Origin: Patescibacteria group bacterium
Lineage (GTDB): Bacteria > Patescibacteriota > Saccharimonadia > Saccharimonadales > Saccharimonadaceae
Direction: 5' to 3'
Length of the DNA: 5,053 nt
Assembly: GCA_030917245.1 (NCBI GenBank)
Contig: JAUPVA010000017.1
Location: 1 to 5,053 of the forward strand
Shown: positions 1 through 5,053 of the stretch, in pieces
Layout: each line of letters opens with the position of its first letter
Numbering within the stretch: the first letter of the stretch is position 1
Program-made: the position numbers and the translations under genes
The notes under the pieces: model-generated
What the model saw: the letters and a program-made list of their open reading frames with translations, nothing else
Told to the model about the DNA's origin: nothing
Databases searched by the model: none

Positions 1-428
1 TCAGAAGAAAGCAGCCGTTCATTCGTGCTGCCTTCGGCTCCGATTGTTACCGTTTGTAAGCCAACTTCCCGAGCAATCCGATCATCACGGCGTCCTGCAT
101 ACCCGCCAACGGTCGTCGTGAGAGCGGTACTGGTAGTTGCAATCATATCGGCATCGCTGCGATAGCCGTCATCAAGGGTGCGCACCGACACAAGCCTATC
201 TACGCCATCGTTCATGGTATACCCAAGAAGAATCGCCGAACCGATTTTCTTCCGGCGAAATCGGTCTTTTGCGTAGAGGTTACGCACGGAGTACTCCGTT
301 GGATCGCCATCAATCTCAAGATTATCAAAATGCGGGACGCCATTTACAATATTTGCACCGTTCCGCTCCCACAAATCTTCGGTGGTAGGGAAGACACTAT
401 CAAATGCATATTCTGCGACATTCACCAT
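1..428 (-). CDS. Unrecognised protein, N-terminal part (runs off left edge)
   Basis: An open frame on the minus strand starts at the ATG whose first base is 428. It runs without a stop to base 1, giving 142 codons of an incomplete protein that begins MVNVAEYAFDSVFP. There is no signal peptide or membrane segment; the start is acidic and looks cytoplasmic. A basic patch (KDRFRRKK) lies near residues 54-61. Residues from about 95 onward read as a Thr-rich stretch (ATTSTALTTTVGGY), then alternating helix and strand ending in VTIGAEGS. This could be the first strand and turn of an alpha/beta fold such as an alpha/beta hydrolase, but no catalytic motif lies in the visible part, so I assign no function. 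A GGGAG (439-443 on the plus strand, read in reverse) sits 10 nt before the ATG and supports this start. It is transcribed divergently from the kinase gene. Coding is supported by consistent codon use and by the lack of stops over 428 nt. Confidence 0.75.
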   Translation of the reverse strand, partial: MVNVAEYAFDSVFPTTEDLWERNGANIVNGVPHFDNLEIDGDPTEYSVRNLYAKDRFRRKKIGSAILLGYTMNDGVDRLVSVRTLDDGYRSDADMIATTSTALTTTVGGYAGRRDDRIAREVGLQTVTIGAEGSTNERLLSS

Positions 429-460
429 GTTTATCTGGCTCCCGTTCAGGTTGTGTTTTC

Positions 461-488
461 ACTATACTCCCTCGAGAGCGAAAAACAA
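461..488 (-). promoter_or_regulatory. Candidate promoter for the leftward gene
   Basis: On the minus strand a TATAGT -10-like box (461-466) lies 16 nt downstream of TTGTTT (483-488), which matches the -35 consensus at three of six bases. Transcription would start near 455, leaving a leader of about 27 nt that contains the GGGAG ribosome-binding candidate. The -35 match is weak, so this is a suggestion only. Confidence 0.3.
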
Positions 489-507
489 TAGCATTTTTAC
501 TTCTGTT

Positions 508-534
508 TTGACATAATACGGGCAGTACTAAATA
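508..534 (+). promoter_or_regulatory. Candidate sigma-70-type promoter for the histidine kinase
   Basis: A perfect TTGACA (508-513) is followed after 15 nt by TAAATA (529-534). The spacing is 2 nt shorter than ideal, but the -35 is exact and the site lies just upstream of the kinase gene. Transcription would start near 541. The AGGGGG at 534-539 would then lie upstream of the mRNA and could not act as its ribosome-binding site. This affects the choice between the TTG start at 550 and the ATG at 604. Confidence 0.45.
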
Positions 535-549
535 GGGGGCAGTAACGAC

Positions 550-2091
550 TTGCAGCCGATCACGCTGACACGATTTTGGCACCGGCGAATAACCGAGGCG
601 ACAATGTTCGTTTCGATTGCCGTTGTTGGATTATTTGCCTGTGTGTATTTTCTGCCAACTTCTGTCGTAGCCCGAATTTTTTCGGTTGACCTCGTTACCG
701 CAGTTATTGCTCTGGTTACCTTTGTCGTCTCACTTGCGCTATACATAAAGTCACCGCAAAAGGCGACACCGGGGCTGACATTCATTTCGTATGCACTACT
801 GGTAGCGACTATCGCCAGTACCGTACTGGTGACAGGTCAGTCCGACTCGCCGCTAATTGGATTATGGATTGCCGCGGGAGTGTTTGCCGGCGTCTTTGGC
901 TGGCGCGGATACACGCTGATGCTCCTGCTGATTGCAGGCTACGATGGGTATTCATATGTGACTGACCCAAGTAAATTAGATTCAATTATTGTTGCGACCG
1001 TCGCTTCCGTAGCGCCCTTGATTGCAAGTTTTATTATTTGGCACAATAAATCTACTAAAGAAGCCCGCCATGACAAGGCCTACCGAGAACTTGCAACAGA
1101 ATTAAGCCATGAATCAAATAAGTCTGAAACCGTTATCGGCTCGATTAACGACGGCGTACTGTCGGTCGACAAACAGGGCGTTATTCAGCTCTTTAACCCT
1201 GCTGCAGGGCGCATTATTGGGTGGGGAAAGGAAGACGCCGTTGGACTCAGCTATAAGTCGGTATTGAAGCTTAACAACAAAGCCGATAAGCCAATTGACC
1301 CCACCGAAGACCCTGTTGCGCAAGTACTCGCGAGCAACCAAGAAGTCAGAACCGAAGATTTTTCTATTTCGACCGAAGCAGGAAAAAAAATACTGCTTTC
1401 GGTCGTTGTTTCTCCGATTGGCACGCCGAGCACCGGTGCAATTGTTGTGTTTCGAGATATTACCAAAGAGAAAGCCGAAGAACGCGAACAGGCAGAATTT
1501 ATTAGTACGGCAAGCCACGAAATGCGAACTCCGGTTGCTAGCATCGAAGGCTACTTAGGACTCGCGCTAAATCCGGCTACCGCGACGATTGACGAAAAAG
1601 CCAGGGATTACATACAAAAGGCTCATGAATCTGCCCAGCACCTTGGTCGACTATTTCAGGACCTACTTGATGTATCAAAGTCTGAAGACGGTCGCATGCT
1701 GAATAATCCCAGTGTCGTTGACATGATTGATTACGTGGGAACGATTGTCGAAGGTCTTAAACCAAAGGCAGACGAAAAAGGACTCCGCTTCTTATATAAG
1801 CCCTCAACCGAGGCAGAATCGACCGTCCGCAATGTCGCTTCCGTCTACTACACACATGTCGATAACGATCATTTACGCGAAGTTGTTTCGAATTTGGTTG
1901 AAAACGCTATTAAATACACCCCAGCCGGAGATGTCATTGTTGACGTGACAGGAGATGATACGCATGTGTCAGTCAGCGTCCAAGATAGTGGAATTGGCAT
2001 TCCCACCGAAGACATTCCTCATTTGTTTCAAAAATTCTATCGGGTCGACAACACCGATACGCGCGAAATTGGTGGTACCGGACTAGGCTGA
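550..2091 (+). CDS. Membrane sensor histidine kinase with PAS domain, cut by TGA in the G2 box
   Basis: Sensor kinase of a two-component system: it autophosphorylates on His and passes the phosphate to a response regulator, most likely the next gene. Numbered from the TTG at 550, about six hydrophobic segments span residues 18-164. A PAS domain follows (about 190-305, with INDGVLSVD), then the HisKA dimerisation helix with H-box SHEMRTP (His323). The ATPase domain has N-box Asn452 (NLVENAIKY), G1 box DSGIGIP (Asp479) and an F-box (FQKFYR). The frame ends at a TGA (2089-2091) straight after GGTGLG, where family members normally continue with Leu and the rest of the G2 box. The next 174 codons stay in the same frame and complete the domain. 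The 513-residue product alone should lack normal ATP binding. Start: the TTG gives a basic cytoplasmic N-terminus. The ATG at 604, with GAGG 5 nt before it, is a good alternative and suits the promoter better. The sensed signal is unknown. Confidence 0.9.
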   Translation: MQPITLTRFWHRRITEATMFVSIAVVGLFACVYFLPTSVVARIFSVDLVTAVIALVTFVVSLALYIKSPQKATPGLTFISYALLVATIASTVLVTGQSDSPLIGLWIAAGVFAGVFGWRGYTLMLLLIAGYDGYSYVTDPSKLDSIIVATVASVAPLIASFIIWHNKSTKEARHDKAYRELATELSHESNKSETVIGSINDGVLSVDKQGVIQLFNPAAGRIIGWGKEDAVGLSYKSVLKLNNKADKPIDPTEDPVAQVLASNQEVRTEDFSISTEAGKKILLSVVVSPIGTPSTGAIVVFRDITKEKAEEREQAEFISTASHEMRTPVASIEGYLGLALNPATATIDEKARDYIQKAHESAQHLGRLFQDLLDVSKSEDGRMLNNPSVVDMIDYVGTIVEGLKPKADEKGLRFLYKPSTEAESTVRNVASVYYTHVDNDHLREVVSNLVENAIKYTPAGDVIVDVTGDDTHVSVSVQDSGIGIPTEDIPHLFQKFYRVDNTDTREIGGTGLG

Positions 2092-2616
2092 TATTTATCA
2101 CGGCGTTTAGCAGAGATGATGGGCGGCACCATTAACGTTGTGAGTGAATACAAGAAGGGAAGTACCTTTACGGTTGTACTGCCACGAATCGACCATTTAG
2201 AAGCTCAGCGACTCATGGAAGCAAGTACGGCCGCCGCAGAGCTTGCCAGTGCGCCAATTGAGGCCACAGCCGCAGCAATAGAGGCGCCATTTGTGCCAGA
2301 GCCACCACAGCCCGAAGCGCAAGCCCAGCCAGCTGCCTACGCCCAACAGGCACCACAACCGACGACGTTTACTCCCGCTGCAGTGCCTCAACAGGTGGCT
2401 CAAAGCATACCGCAGGTGCAACCAGCACCAATGCAAGTTCAACCCCCAGCTCCACAGCCAGCCGCGCCTATTCAACCCCGGCAAAGCGTTCCCGTAACGG
2501 CTCAAGCGCCCAACATTCCCCTTAGCCAACTTGAACAAAACCCGGGAGCGTATGTCGCGGCCCGGCCTCCCGTCCAGATTCCTGTCCGAAGTCCAAATGA
2601 ATCACCAAAAACATAA
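2092..2616 (+). pseudogene. C-terminal remainder of the histidine kinase, in frame after the TGA
   Basis: Directly after the TGA the same frame reads YLSRRLAEMMGG and then VVSEYKKGSTFTVVLPRID. This is the typical end of a HATPase_c domain (last helix and last two strands). The domain ends near residue 548 of the joined 688-residue protein. From about residue 565 to 688 follows a low-complexity tail of Pro, Ala and Gln, with short repeats such as QPAPMQVQPP, ending at TAA. Separate translation from the ATG at 2116 would give 166 residues, but I see no good ribosome-binding site there, and a fragment beginning mid-domain has no obvious job. It is best read as part of one gene that is interrupted by a recent nonsense mutation, a sequence error or readthrough. 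The lack of any further damage over 525 nt argues against an old pseudogene. Confidence 0.8.
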
Positions 2617-2645
2617 GGACTATGGCAATTTAAAAATGATATGGG

Positions 2646-2651
2646 TACAAT
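2646..2651 (+). promoter_or_regulatory. Possible -10 box before the response regulator
   Basis: TACAAT lies 9 nt before the ATG at 2661. A TGGCAA 17 nt further upstream (2623-2628) matches the -35 consensus at only three of six bases. If used, it would give an mRNA starting within a few bases of the ATG. The AAGGG at 2652-2656 is an equally good ribosome-binding site for a transcript coming from the kinase gene, so both routes are possible. Confidence 0.25.
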
Positions 2652-2660
2652 AAGGGCAAT

Positions 2661-3578
2661 ATGGCAAAGATACTACTAGTAGAAGACGACAAGAGCCTTC
2701 GCGAAATTTACGGCGTACGATTATTAGCTGAAGGGTATGACATTGTGTCGGCCGGCGACGGTGAAGAAGCACTTGCCATGGCAATTAAAGAGCGGCCGCA
2801 GCTGATTGTCAGCGATGTCATGATGCCAAAAATCTCTGGCTTTGACATGCTCGATATTCTTCGGTCTACAACAGAGACAAAAGATATCAAAGTTATTATG
2901 ATGACCGCCTTAAGCTCAGAAGATCAACGTCAGCGTGGTGAACAGCTTGGAGCAGACCGATACCTCGTAAAGAGCCAGGTAGGTATTGAAGACGTCGTAA
3001 GAACCGTTCATGAAGTGCTCGGCGACTCACTGGCGCCTCAGCAAAACGCGTTTGGCTCAAACACTCCGTCAGCAGTTCCACGACCAGCTCCTGTATTGTC
3101 CTCGACGCCTGCACCGGCAGCGACAGTACCAGCTCCTGCTGCTCCTACTGTGCCAGCGCCAGCAGCCCCAGCCGCTCCTGTAGCGCCAGCACCTGCTCCA
3201 CAGCAAGCAATGTCTCAGCCAACTGCTCCTGCAACCACCTTACCTCAGCCAACTGCACCATTCTCAACAGCTCGTCCTGCCGGACTTGCCGACCGTATTA
3301 TTCAGCCTATTGAGCGACCGGACGATAACTCAGAACATATTGGTAGCCTCATGGACAAAGAACTCGGTCAAGCGACAGCAGAAGTTCAGCCTCTCATGCC
3401 TACTCCGCCACCAGCGCCAGTAGCCCCAGCCGCTCCGCCAGTCCCACCAATGCCACAGCCTGCAGTAGCGCCGCAACCGCAGCCTCAAGTTCAAGCTCCG
3501 CAGCAACCAATGCCACAGCAGCCTGAAAATCACGGCATTTCTTTCGAAGAAACCCCACGACAGCCTGGTCAGCAATAG
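2661..3578 (+). CDS. Response regulator: CheY-like receiver with long Pro/Ala/Gln tail
   Basis: Receives phosphate from a histidine kinase, almost certainly the one encoded 44 nt upstream on the same strand. Residues 1-123 form a complete receiver domain. It has the acidic pair Asp9/Asp10 (VEDD), phospho-acceptor Asp52 (VSDVMMP), switch Thr82 (MMTA), Tyr101 and the conserved Lys104 (YLVK). No DNA-binding, enzymatic or GGDEF-type output domain follows. Residues from about 124 to 305 are mostly Pro, Ala and Gln and are predicted to be disordered. An island at about 208-245 breaks the bias: it contains charged and aliphatic residues (GLADRIIQPIERPDD, then GSLMDKELGQ) and could be a short binding motif or helix. 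The protein probably works by phosphorylation-dependent protein contact rather than by binding DNA itself. ATG at 2661 is preceded by AAGGG and the receiver begins directly at residue 1, so the start is secure. Confidence 0.92.
   Translation: MAKILLVEDDKSLREIYGVRLLAEGYDIVSAGDGEEALAMAIKERPQLIVSDVMMPKISGFDMLDILRSTTETKDIKVIMMTALSSEDQRQRGEQLGADRYLVKSQVGIEDVVRTVHEVLGDSLAPQQNAFGSNTPSAVPRPAPVLSSTPAPAATVPAPAAPTVPAPAAPAAPVAPAPAPQQAMSQPTAPATTLPQPTAPFSTARPAGLADRIIQPIERPDDNSEHIGSLMDKELGQATAEVQPLMPTPPPAPVAPAAPPVPPMPQPAVAPQPQPQVQAPQQPMPQQPENHGISFEETPRQPGQQ
3153..3436 (+). repeat. Imperfect direct repeats inside the regulator tail
   Basis: A 26-nt unit at 3153-3178 recurs at 3411-3436 with a single mismatch (c/t at its 11th base); both copies encode Pro/Ala-rich peptide. 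A 13-nt unit (ctcagccaactgc) occurs at 3214-3226 and again at 3244-3256. A further 14-nt unit (accaatgccacagc) lies at 3446-3459 and 3506-3519. Identity at the DNA level, not just in amino-acid composition, suggests that the tail grows or shrinks by slippage or recombination. Confidence 0.7.
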
Positions 3579-3581
3579 ACT

Positions 3582-3590
3582 TGCTATACT
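3582..3590 (+). promoter_or_regulatory. Extended -10 element before the pseudouridine synthase
   Basis: TGCTATACT is a TGn-extended -10 box located between the regulator stop and the GTG at 3597. Only 6 nt separate it from the start codon, so an mRNA from here would begin at or next to the GTG and be leaderless. No purine-rich ribosome-binding site is seen before the GTG, which fits. No good -35 is present, but extended -10 promoters can do without one. Confidence 0.4.
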
Positions 3591-3596
3591 GAACGC

Positions 3597-4280
3597 GTGG
3601 AATCATCTTCAACACGATTAAATAAATACCTTGCCCATGCCATGGGTGTATCACGGCGAGAAGCCGATGATCTTGTTGCAAGCGGGCGAGTGACGATTGA
3701 CGGGGCGCCTGTCGCAATGGGGGCCCAAGTTCATGAGCAAAGTATTGTGGCTGTCGATGGCAAACCAATCGATAAACAGTCTGAATACCAATACATTCTA
3801 TTCCATAAGCCAGTTGGGTACGTATGTTCTCGCAGGGCTCAGGGCGAAAATCCGACCATCTATGAACTATTGCCAAAAGATATGTCGAACCTTAAACCCG
3901 TCGGACGTCTGGATAAAGATAGTTCAGGGGTAATTTTACTGACCAACGATGGTGATTTTGCCCACCGTATGACGCACCCTAAGTTTACGAAGACCAAGCT
4001 ATACGAAGTAAGCCTGGAAACTCCGCTGGAACCACTTCATCAACAGATGATATCTGATTATGGCATCGAAATTGGCGATGGCGTAAGTAAACTACTCCTT
4101 GAACGGCGCAGCGATACGCGCCTGGACTGGACCATCACCATGCACGAGGGGCGCAACCGGCAGATACGTCGTACTTTTGCCGCACTTGGATACACCGTAA
4201 CCAAGTTGCATCGAACTCAGTTTGGGCCGTATGCCGTTGGCGAGCTGAACCCGGGCGAGTACCGTACAACGACTGCTTAG
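3597..4280 (+). CDS. rluB: rRNA pseudouridine synthase, RsuA/RluB family
   Basis: Converts a specific uridine in ribosomal RNA to pseudouridine. Family members act on 23S (RluB, RluE, RluF) or 16S (RsuA) rRNA; the exact site cannot be settled from the sequence, and the symbol reflects common usage for this family. At 227 residues it is close to the usual length. An N-terminal S4 RNA-binding domain spans about residues 6-55 (RLNKYLAHAMGVSRREAD). It is followed by the catalytic domain with the motif GRLDKDSSG, in which Asp106 is the catalytic residue. The family signature EGRNRQIRR lies near the C-terminus. The start is GTG at 3597, 18 nt after the regulator stop, and it places the S4 domain at the normal distance from the N-terminus. 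The stop TAG (4278-4280) overlaps the stop of the oppositely directed 81-residue gene. Confidence 0.93.
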   Translation: MESSSTRLNKYLAHAMGVSRREADDLVASGRVTIDGAPVAMGAQVHEQSIVAVDGKPIDKQSEYQYILFHKPVGYVCSRRAQGENPTIYELLPKDMSNLKPVGRLDKDSSGVILLTNDGDFAHRMTHPKFTKTKLYEVSLETPLEPLHQQMISDYGIEIGDGVSKLLLERRSDTRLDWTITMHEGRNRQIRRTFAALGYTVTKLHRTQFGPYAVGELNPGEYRTTTA

Positions 4281-4522
4281 TAGTGCAGCTGACTACAGAC
4301 TATTCTTCCCAGGTAGCGAAGCCGTTTGGCAATGTGAGCTGCCTTTTTTTGCTGTTCATGATCTACAATCAGTAGAATATCGAGCAAGAACGATTCGTTT
4401 GGGTGTTCTTGGCCAGTGAGGTCTTTGAATGTATCGTACAAACGCTTGTACTCTTCAGCTTTGTCGATCAAAGAAGGGTTTTGCTCTCTCGCCAACGCAA
4501 TTAACTCTTCGTGTCGATTCAT
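4277..4522 (-). CDS. Small unrecognised protein, 81 residues
   Basis: A short open frame on the minus strand, ATG at 4522 to TAA at 4277. The product is charged and mostly helical by eye (MNRHEELIALAREQNPSL, then KAEEYKRLYDTFKDLTG), with an aliphatic stretch FLLDILLIVDH around residues 45-55 and a basic C-terminus (KRLRYLGRI). It has no signal peptide, metal-binding cluster or nucleotide-binding motif. I do not recognise the family. Support for a real gene: it exactly fills the gap between the pseudouridine synthase and der, it is preceded by a strong promoter match 9 nt before its ATG, and its stop interlocks with that of the convergent gene. It could be a small helical RNA- or protein-binding factor, but that is a guess. 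Confidence 0.7.
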   Translation of the reverse strand: MNRHEELIALAREQNPSLIDKAEEYKRLYDTFKDLTGQEHPNESFLLDILLIVDHEQQKKAAHIAKRLRYLGRIVCSQLHY

Positions 4523-4531
4523 AATTCTATT

Positions 4532-4560
4532 TTTATAGCATTGTTTTTTAGACTAGTCAA
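4532..4560 (-). promoter_or_regulatory. Promoter for the 81-residue gene
   Basis: Read on the minus strand: TTGACT (4555-4560, five of six consensus bases), a 17-nt spacer, then TATAAA (4532-4537) preceded by TGC, which makes an extended -10. The ATG lies 9 nt downstream of the -10 with no ribosome-binding site between, so the transcript would be leaderless or nearly so. The -35 overlaps that of the der promoter on the other strand. Confidence 0.6.
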
Positions 4561-4582
4561 ATATCACTACCTCTGTTATAAT
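4554..4582 (+). promoter_or_regulatory. Promoter for der
   Basis: TAGTCA (4554-4559, four of six consensus bases), a 17-nt spacer, then a perfect TATAAT (4577-4582) preceded by TGT, an extended -10. The der ATG is 10 nt further on, with no Shine-Dalgarno-like sequence between, so the mRNA leader would be only a few bases. The -35 hexamer overlaps the one used in the opposite direction. Confidence 0.6.
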
Positions 4583-4592
4583 AAGTTCAACT

Positions 4593-5053
4593 ATGGCTTC
4601 TAAACTACCCACCGTCGCAATTATTGGTCGCGCTAATGCGGGCAAAAGCTCGCTTTTTAACCGTCTCGTAAAGAGCCAGCAGGCGATTGTTGCTCGAGAG
4701 GCAGGGACGACACGCGACAATGTTTTAGGCAAGGTGACCTACCGGAACGAAGGCAAGGAATCGCAATTCTGGCTCGTTGACACCGCCGGACTTAAGGCCG
4801 CTGAAGATGATTTTGAAGCTAGTATTCAAGAGCAAATCGAGGAAGCTGCCGACGCAGCTGACGTCATACTGGTCGTTGTCGACAGTACTCAGCACGTTGG
4901 CGATGAAGAGCGAAATGTGGCTAAAAAAGCCCTCAGGAGCAAGAAGCCGGTTATATTGATTACCAATAAAGCCGACCTAAAAGACAGCCTGCCTGATGAA
5001 GATTTCCGTCGCCTTGGTATTTCACATATCGTGCGAACCTCTGCCGAACATAA
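4593..5053 (+). CDS. der: GTPase Der (EngA), N-terminal part (runs off right edge)
   Basis: Der is a GTPase with two tandem G domains that helps assemble the 50S ribosomal subunit. The window holds 153 codons, all of the first G domain up to G5. Visible motifs are G1/Walker A GRANAGKSS (residues 12-20, Lys18), G2 AGTTRDN (Thr39/Thr40), G3 DTAGL (63-67), G4 NKAD (125-128) and G5 TSAE (149-152). The context LFNRL after the P-loop and DTAGL favour Der over Era. The P-loop differs slightly from the usual GRPNVGKS, with Ala in place of Pro and of Val. The start ATG at 4593 places the P-loop at the normal distance from the N-terminus. The second G domain and the KH-like domain lie outside the window, so full length cannot be confirmed. 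Confidence 0.87.
   Translation, partial: MASKLPTVAIIGRANAGKSSLFNRLVKSQQAIVAREAGTTRDNVLGKVTYRNEGKESQFWLVDTAGLKAAEDDFEASIQEQIEEAADAADVILVVVDSTQHVGDEERNVAKKALRSKKPVILITNKADLKDSLPDEDFRRLGISHIVRTSAEH

Noticed and set aside
137..388. 83-codon plus-strand open frame at the left end
   Set aside because: It overlaps the longer minus-strand coding frame (428 to 1), which has a start with a ribosome-binding candidate and more protein-like composition.
1114..1558. Open frames on both strands overlapping the PAS and HisKA region
   Set aside because: The kinase frame here carries clear family motifs, and the overlapping frames have none.
2089..2091. Alternative genetic code with TGA as Gly or Trp
   Set aside because: No other TGA is found in frame in about 1,600 codons of the remaining genes, and neither Gly nor Trp is expected at this position.
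2089..2130. Selenocysteine insertion at the TGA
   Set aside because: The G2 box does not use a Cys or Sec residue, and I see no convincing stem-loop just after the codon.
2197..2538. 113-codon open frame on the minus strand, Trp/Leu/Arg-rich
   Set aside because: This is antisense to the Pro/Ala/Gln tail of the kinase, whose CCA, CAG and GCC codons avoid stops in that frame; the product is not protein-like.
3400..3876. 158-codon open frame on the minus strand
   Set aside because: It is a shadow of the regulator tail and the pseudouridine synthase. It spans two well-supported genes, and its Ala/Leu-rich composition is what antisense reading of Pro/Ala/Gln codons gives.
4328..4350. Rho-independent terminator (GGCA, 8-nt loop, TGCC, then seven T) after the pseudouridine synthase
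   Set aside because: The stem has only four base pairs and lies inside the 81-residue gene, where the T run is explained by Lys codons on the other strand.

Overview
This is a bacterial chromosomal window of roughly even base composition and high coding density. It carries two housekeeping genes, an rRNA pseudouridine synthase of the RsuA/RluB family and the ribosome-assembly GTPase Der, next to a two-component pair and two proteins I do not recognise. Almost no intergenic DNA is present, and several genes have a -10-like box only 6-10 nt before the start codon. Together with the Pro/Ala/Gln-rich tails on the signalling proteins, this would suit a member of the Patescibacteria (Saccharibacteria-like), but that placement is an inference and I hold it at about 50%. 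All four undisputed stop codons are TAA or TAG. TGA occurs in frame only once in about 1,600 codons read here, so the window does not look like a lineage that uses TGA as a sense codon.

Layout: (1) 428-1, minus strand: the N-terminal 142 residues of an unrecognised protein that runs off the left edge. (2) 429-549: a short divergent intergenic region with promoter-like boxes in both directions. (3) 550-2616, plus strand: a membrane-bound PAS-containing sensor histidine kinase. Its reading frame is cut by a TGA inside the G2 ATP-binding box (2089-2091). The frame then continues cleanly for 174 more codons, which encode the end of the ATPase domain and a Pro/Ala/Gln-rich tail. (4) 2661-3578, plus: a response regulator with a CheY-like receiver and a long Pro/Ala/Gln tail but no DNA-binding domain. 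(5) 3597-4280, plus: the pseudouridine synthase. (6) 4522-4277, minus: an 81-residue unknown whose stop codon interlocks with that of the pseudouridine synthase. (7) 4593 to the right edge, plus: the first GTPase domain of Der.

The kinase and regulator almost certainly form a cognate pair, since they are adjacent, on the same strand and 44 nt apart. Both carry the same unusual kind of disordered tail. The pseudouridine synthase and Der both act on ribosomal RNA or ribosome maturation and are often near each other in bacterial genomes. Between them sits the 81-residue gene. It is divergent from der, and the two promoters appear to share one -35 element inside a perfect 8-bp palindrome (4551-4558).

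The points most worth a second look are the TGA in the kinase, the matched tails of kinase and regulator, the overlapping divergent promoters before der, and the recurring -10-to-start spacing that implies leaderless or near-leaderless mRNAs. I see no RNA genes, CRISPR array, insertion sequence or convincing terminator.
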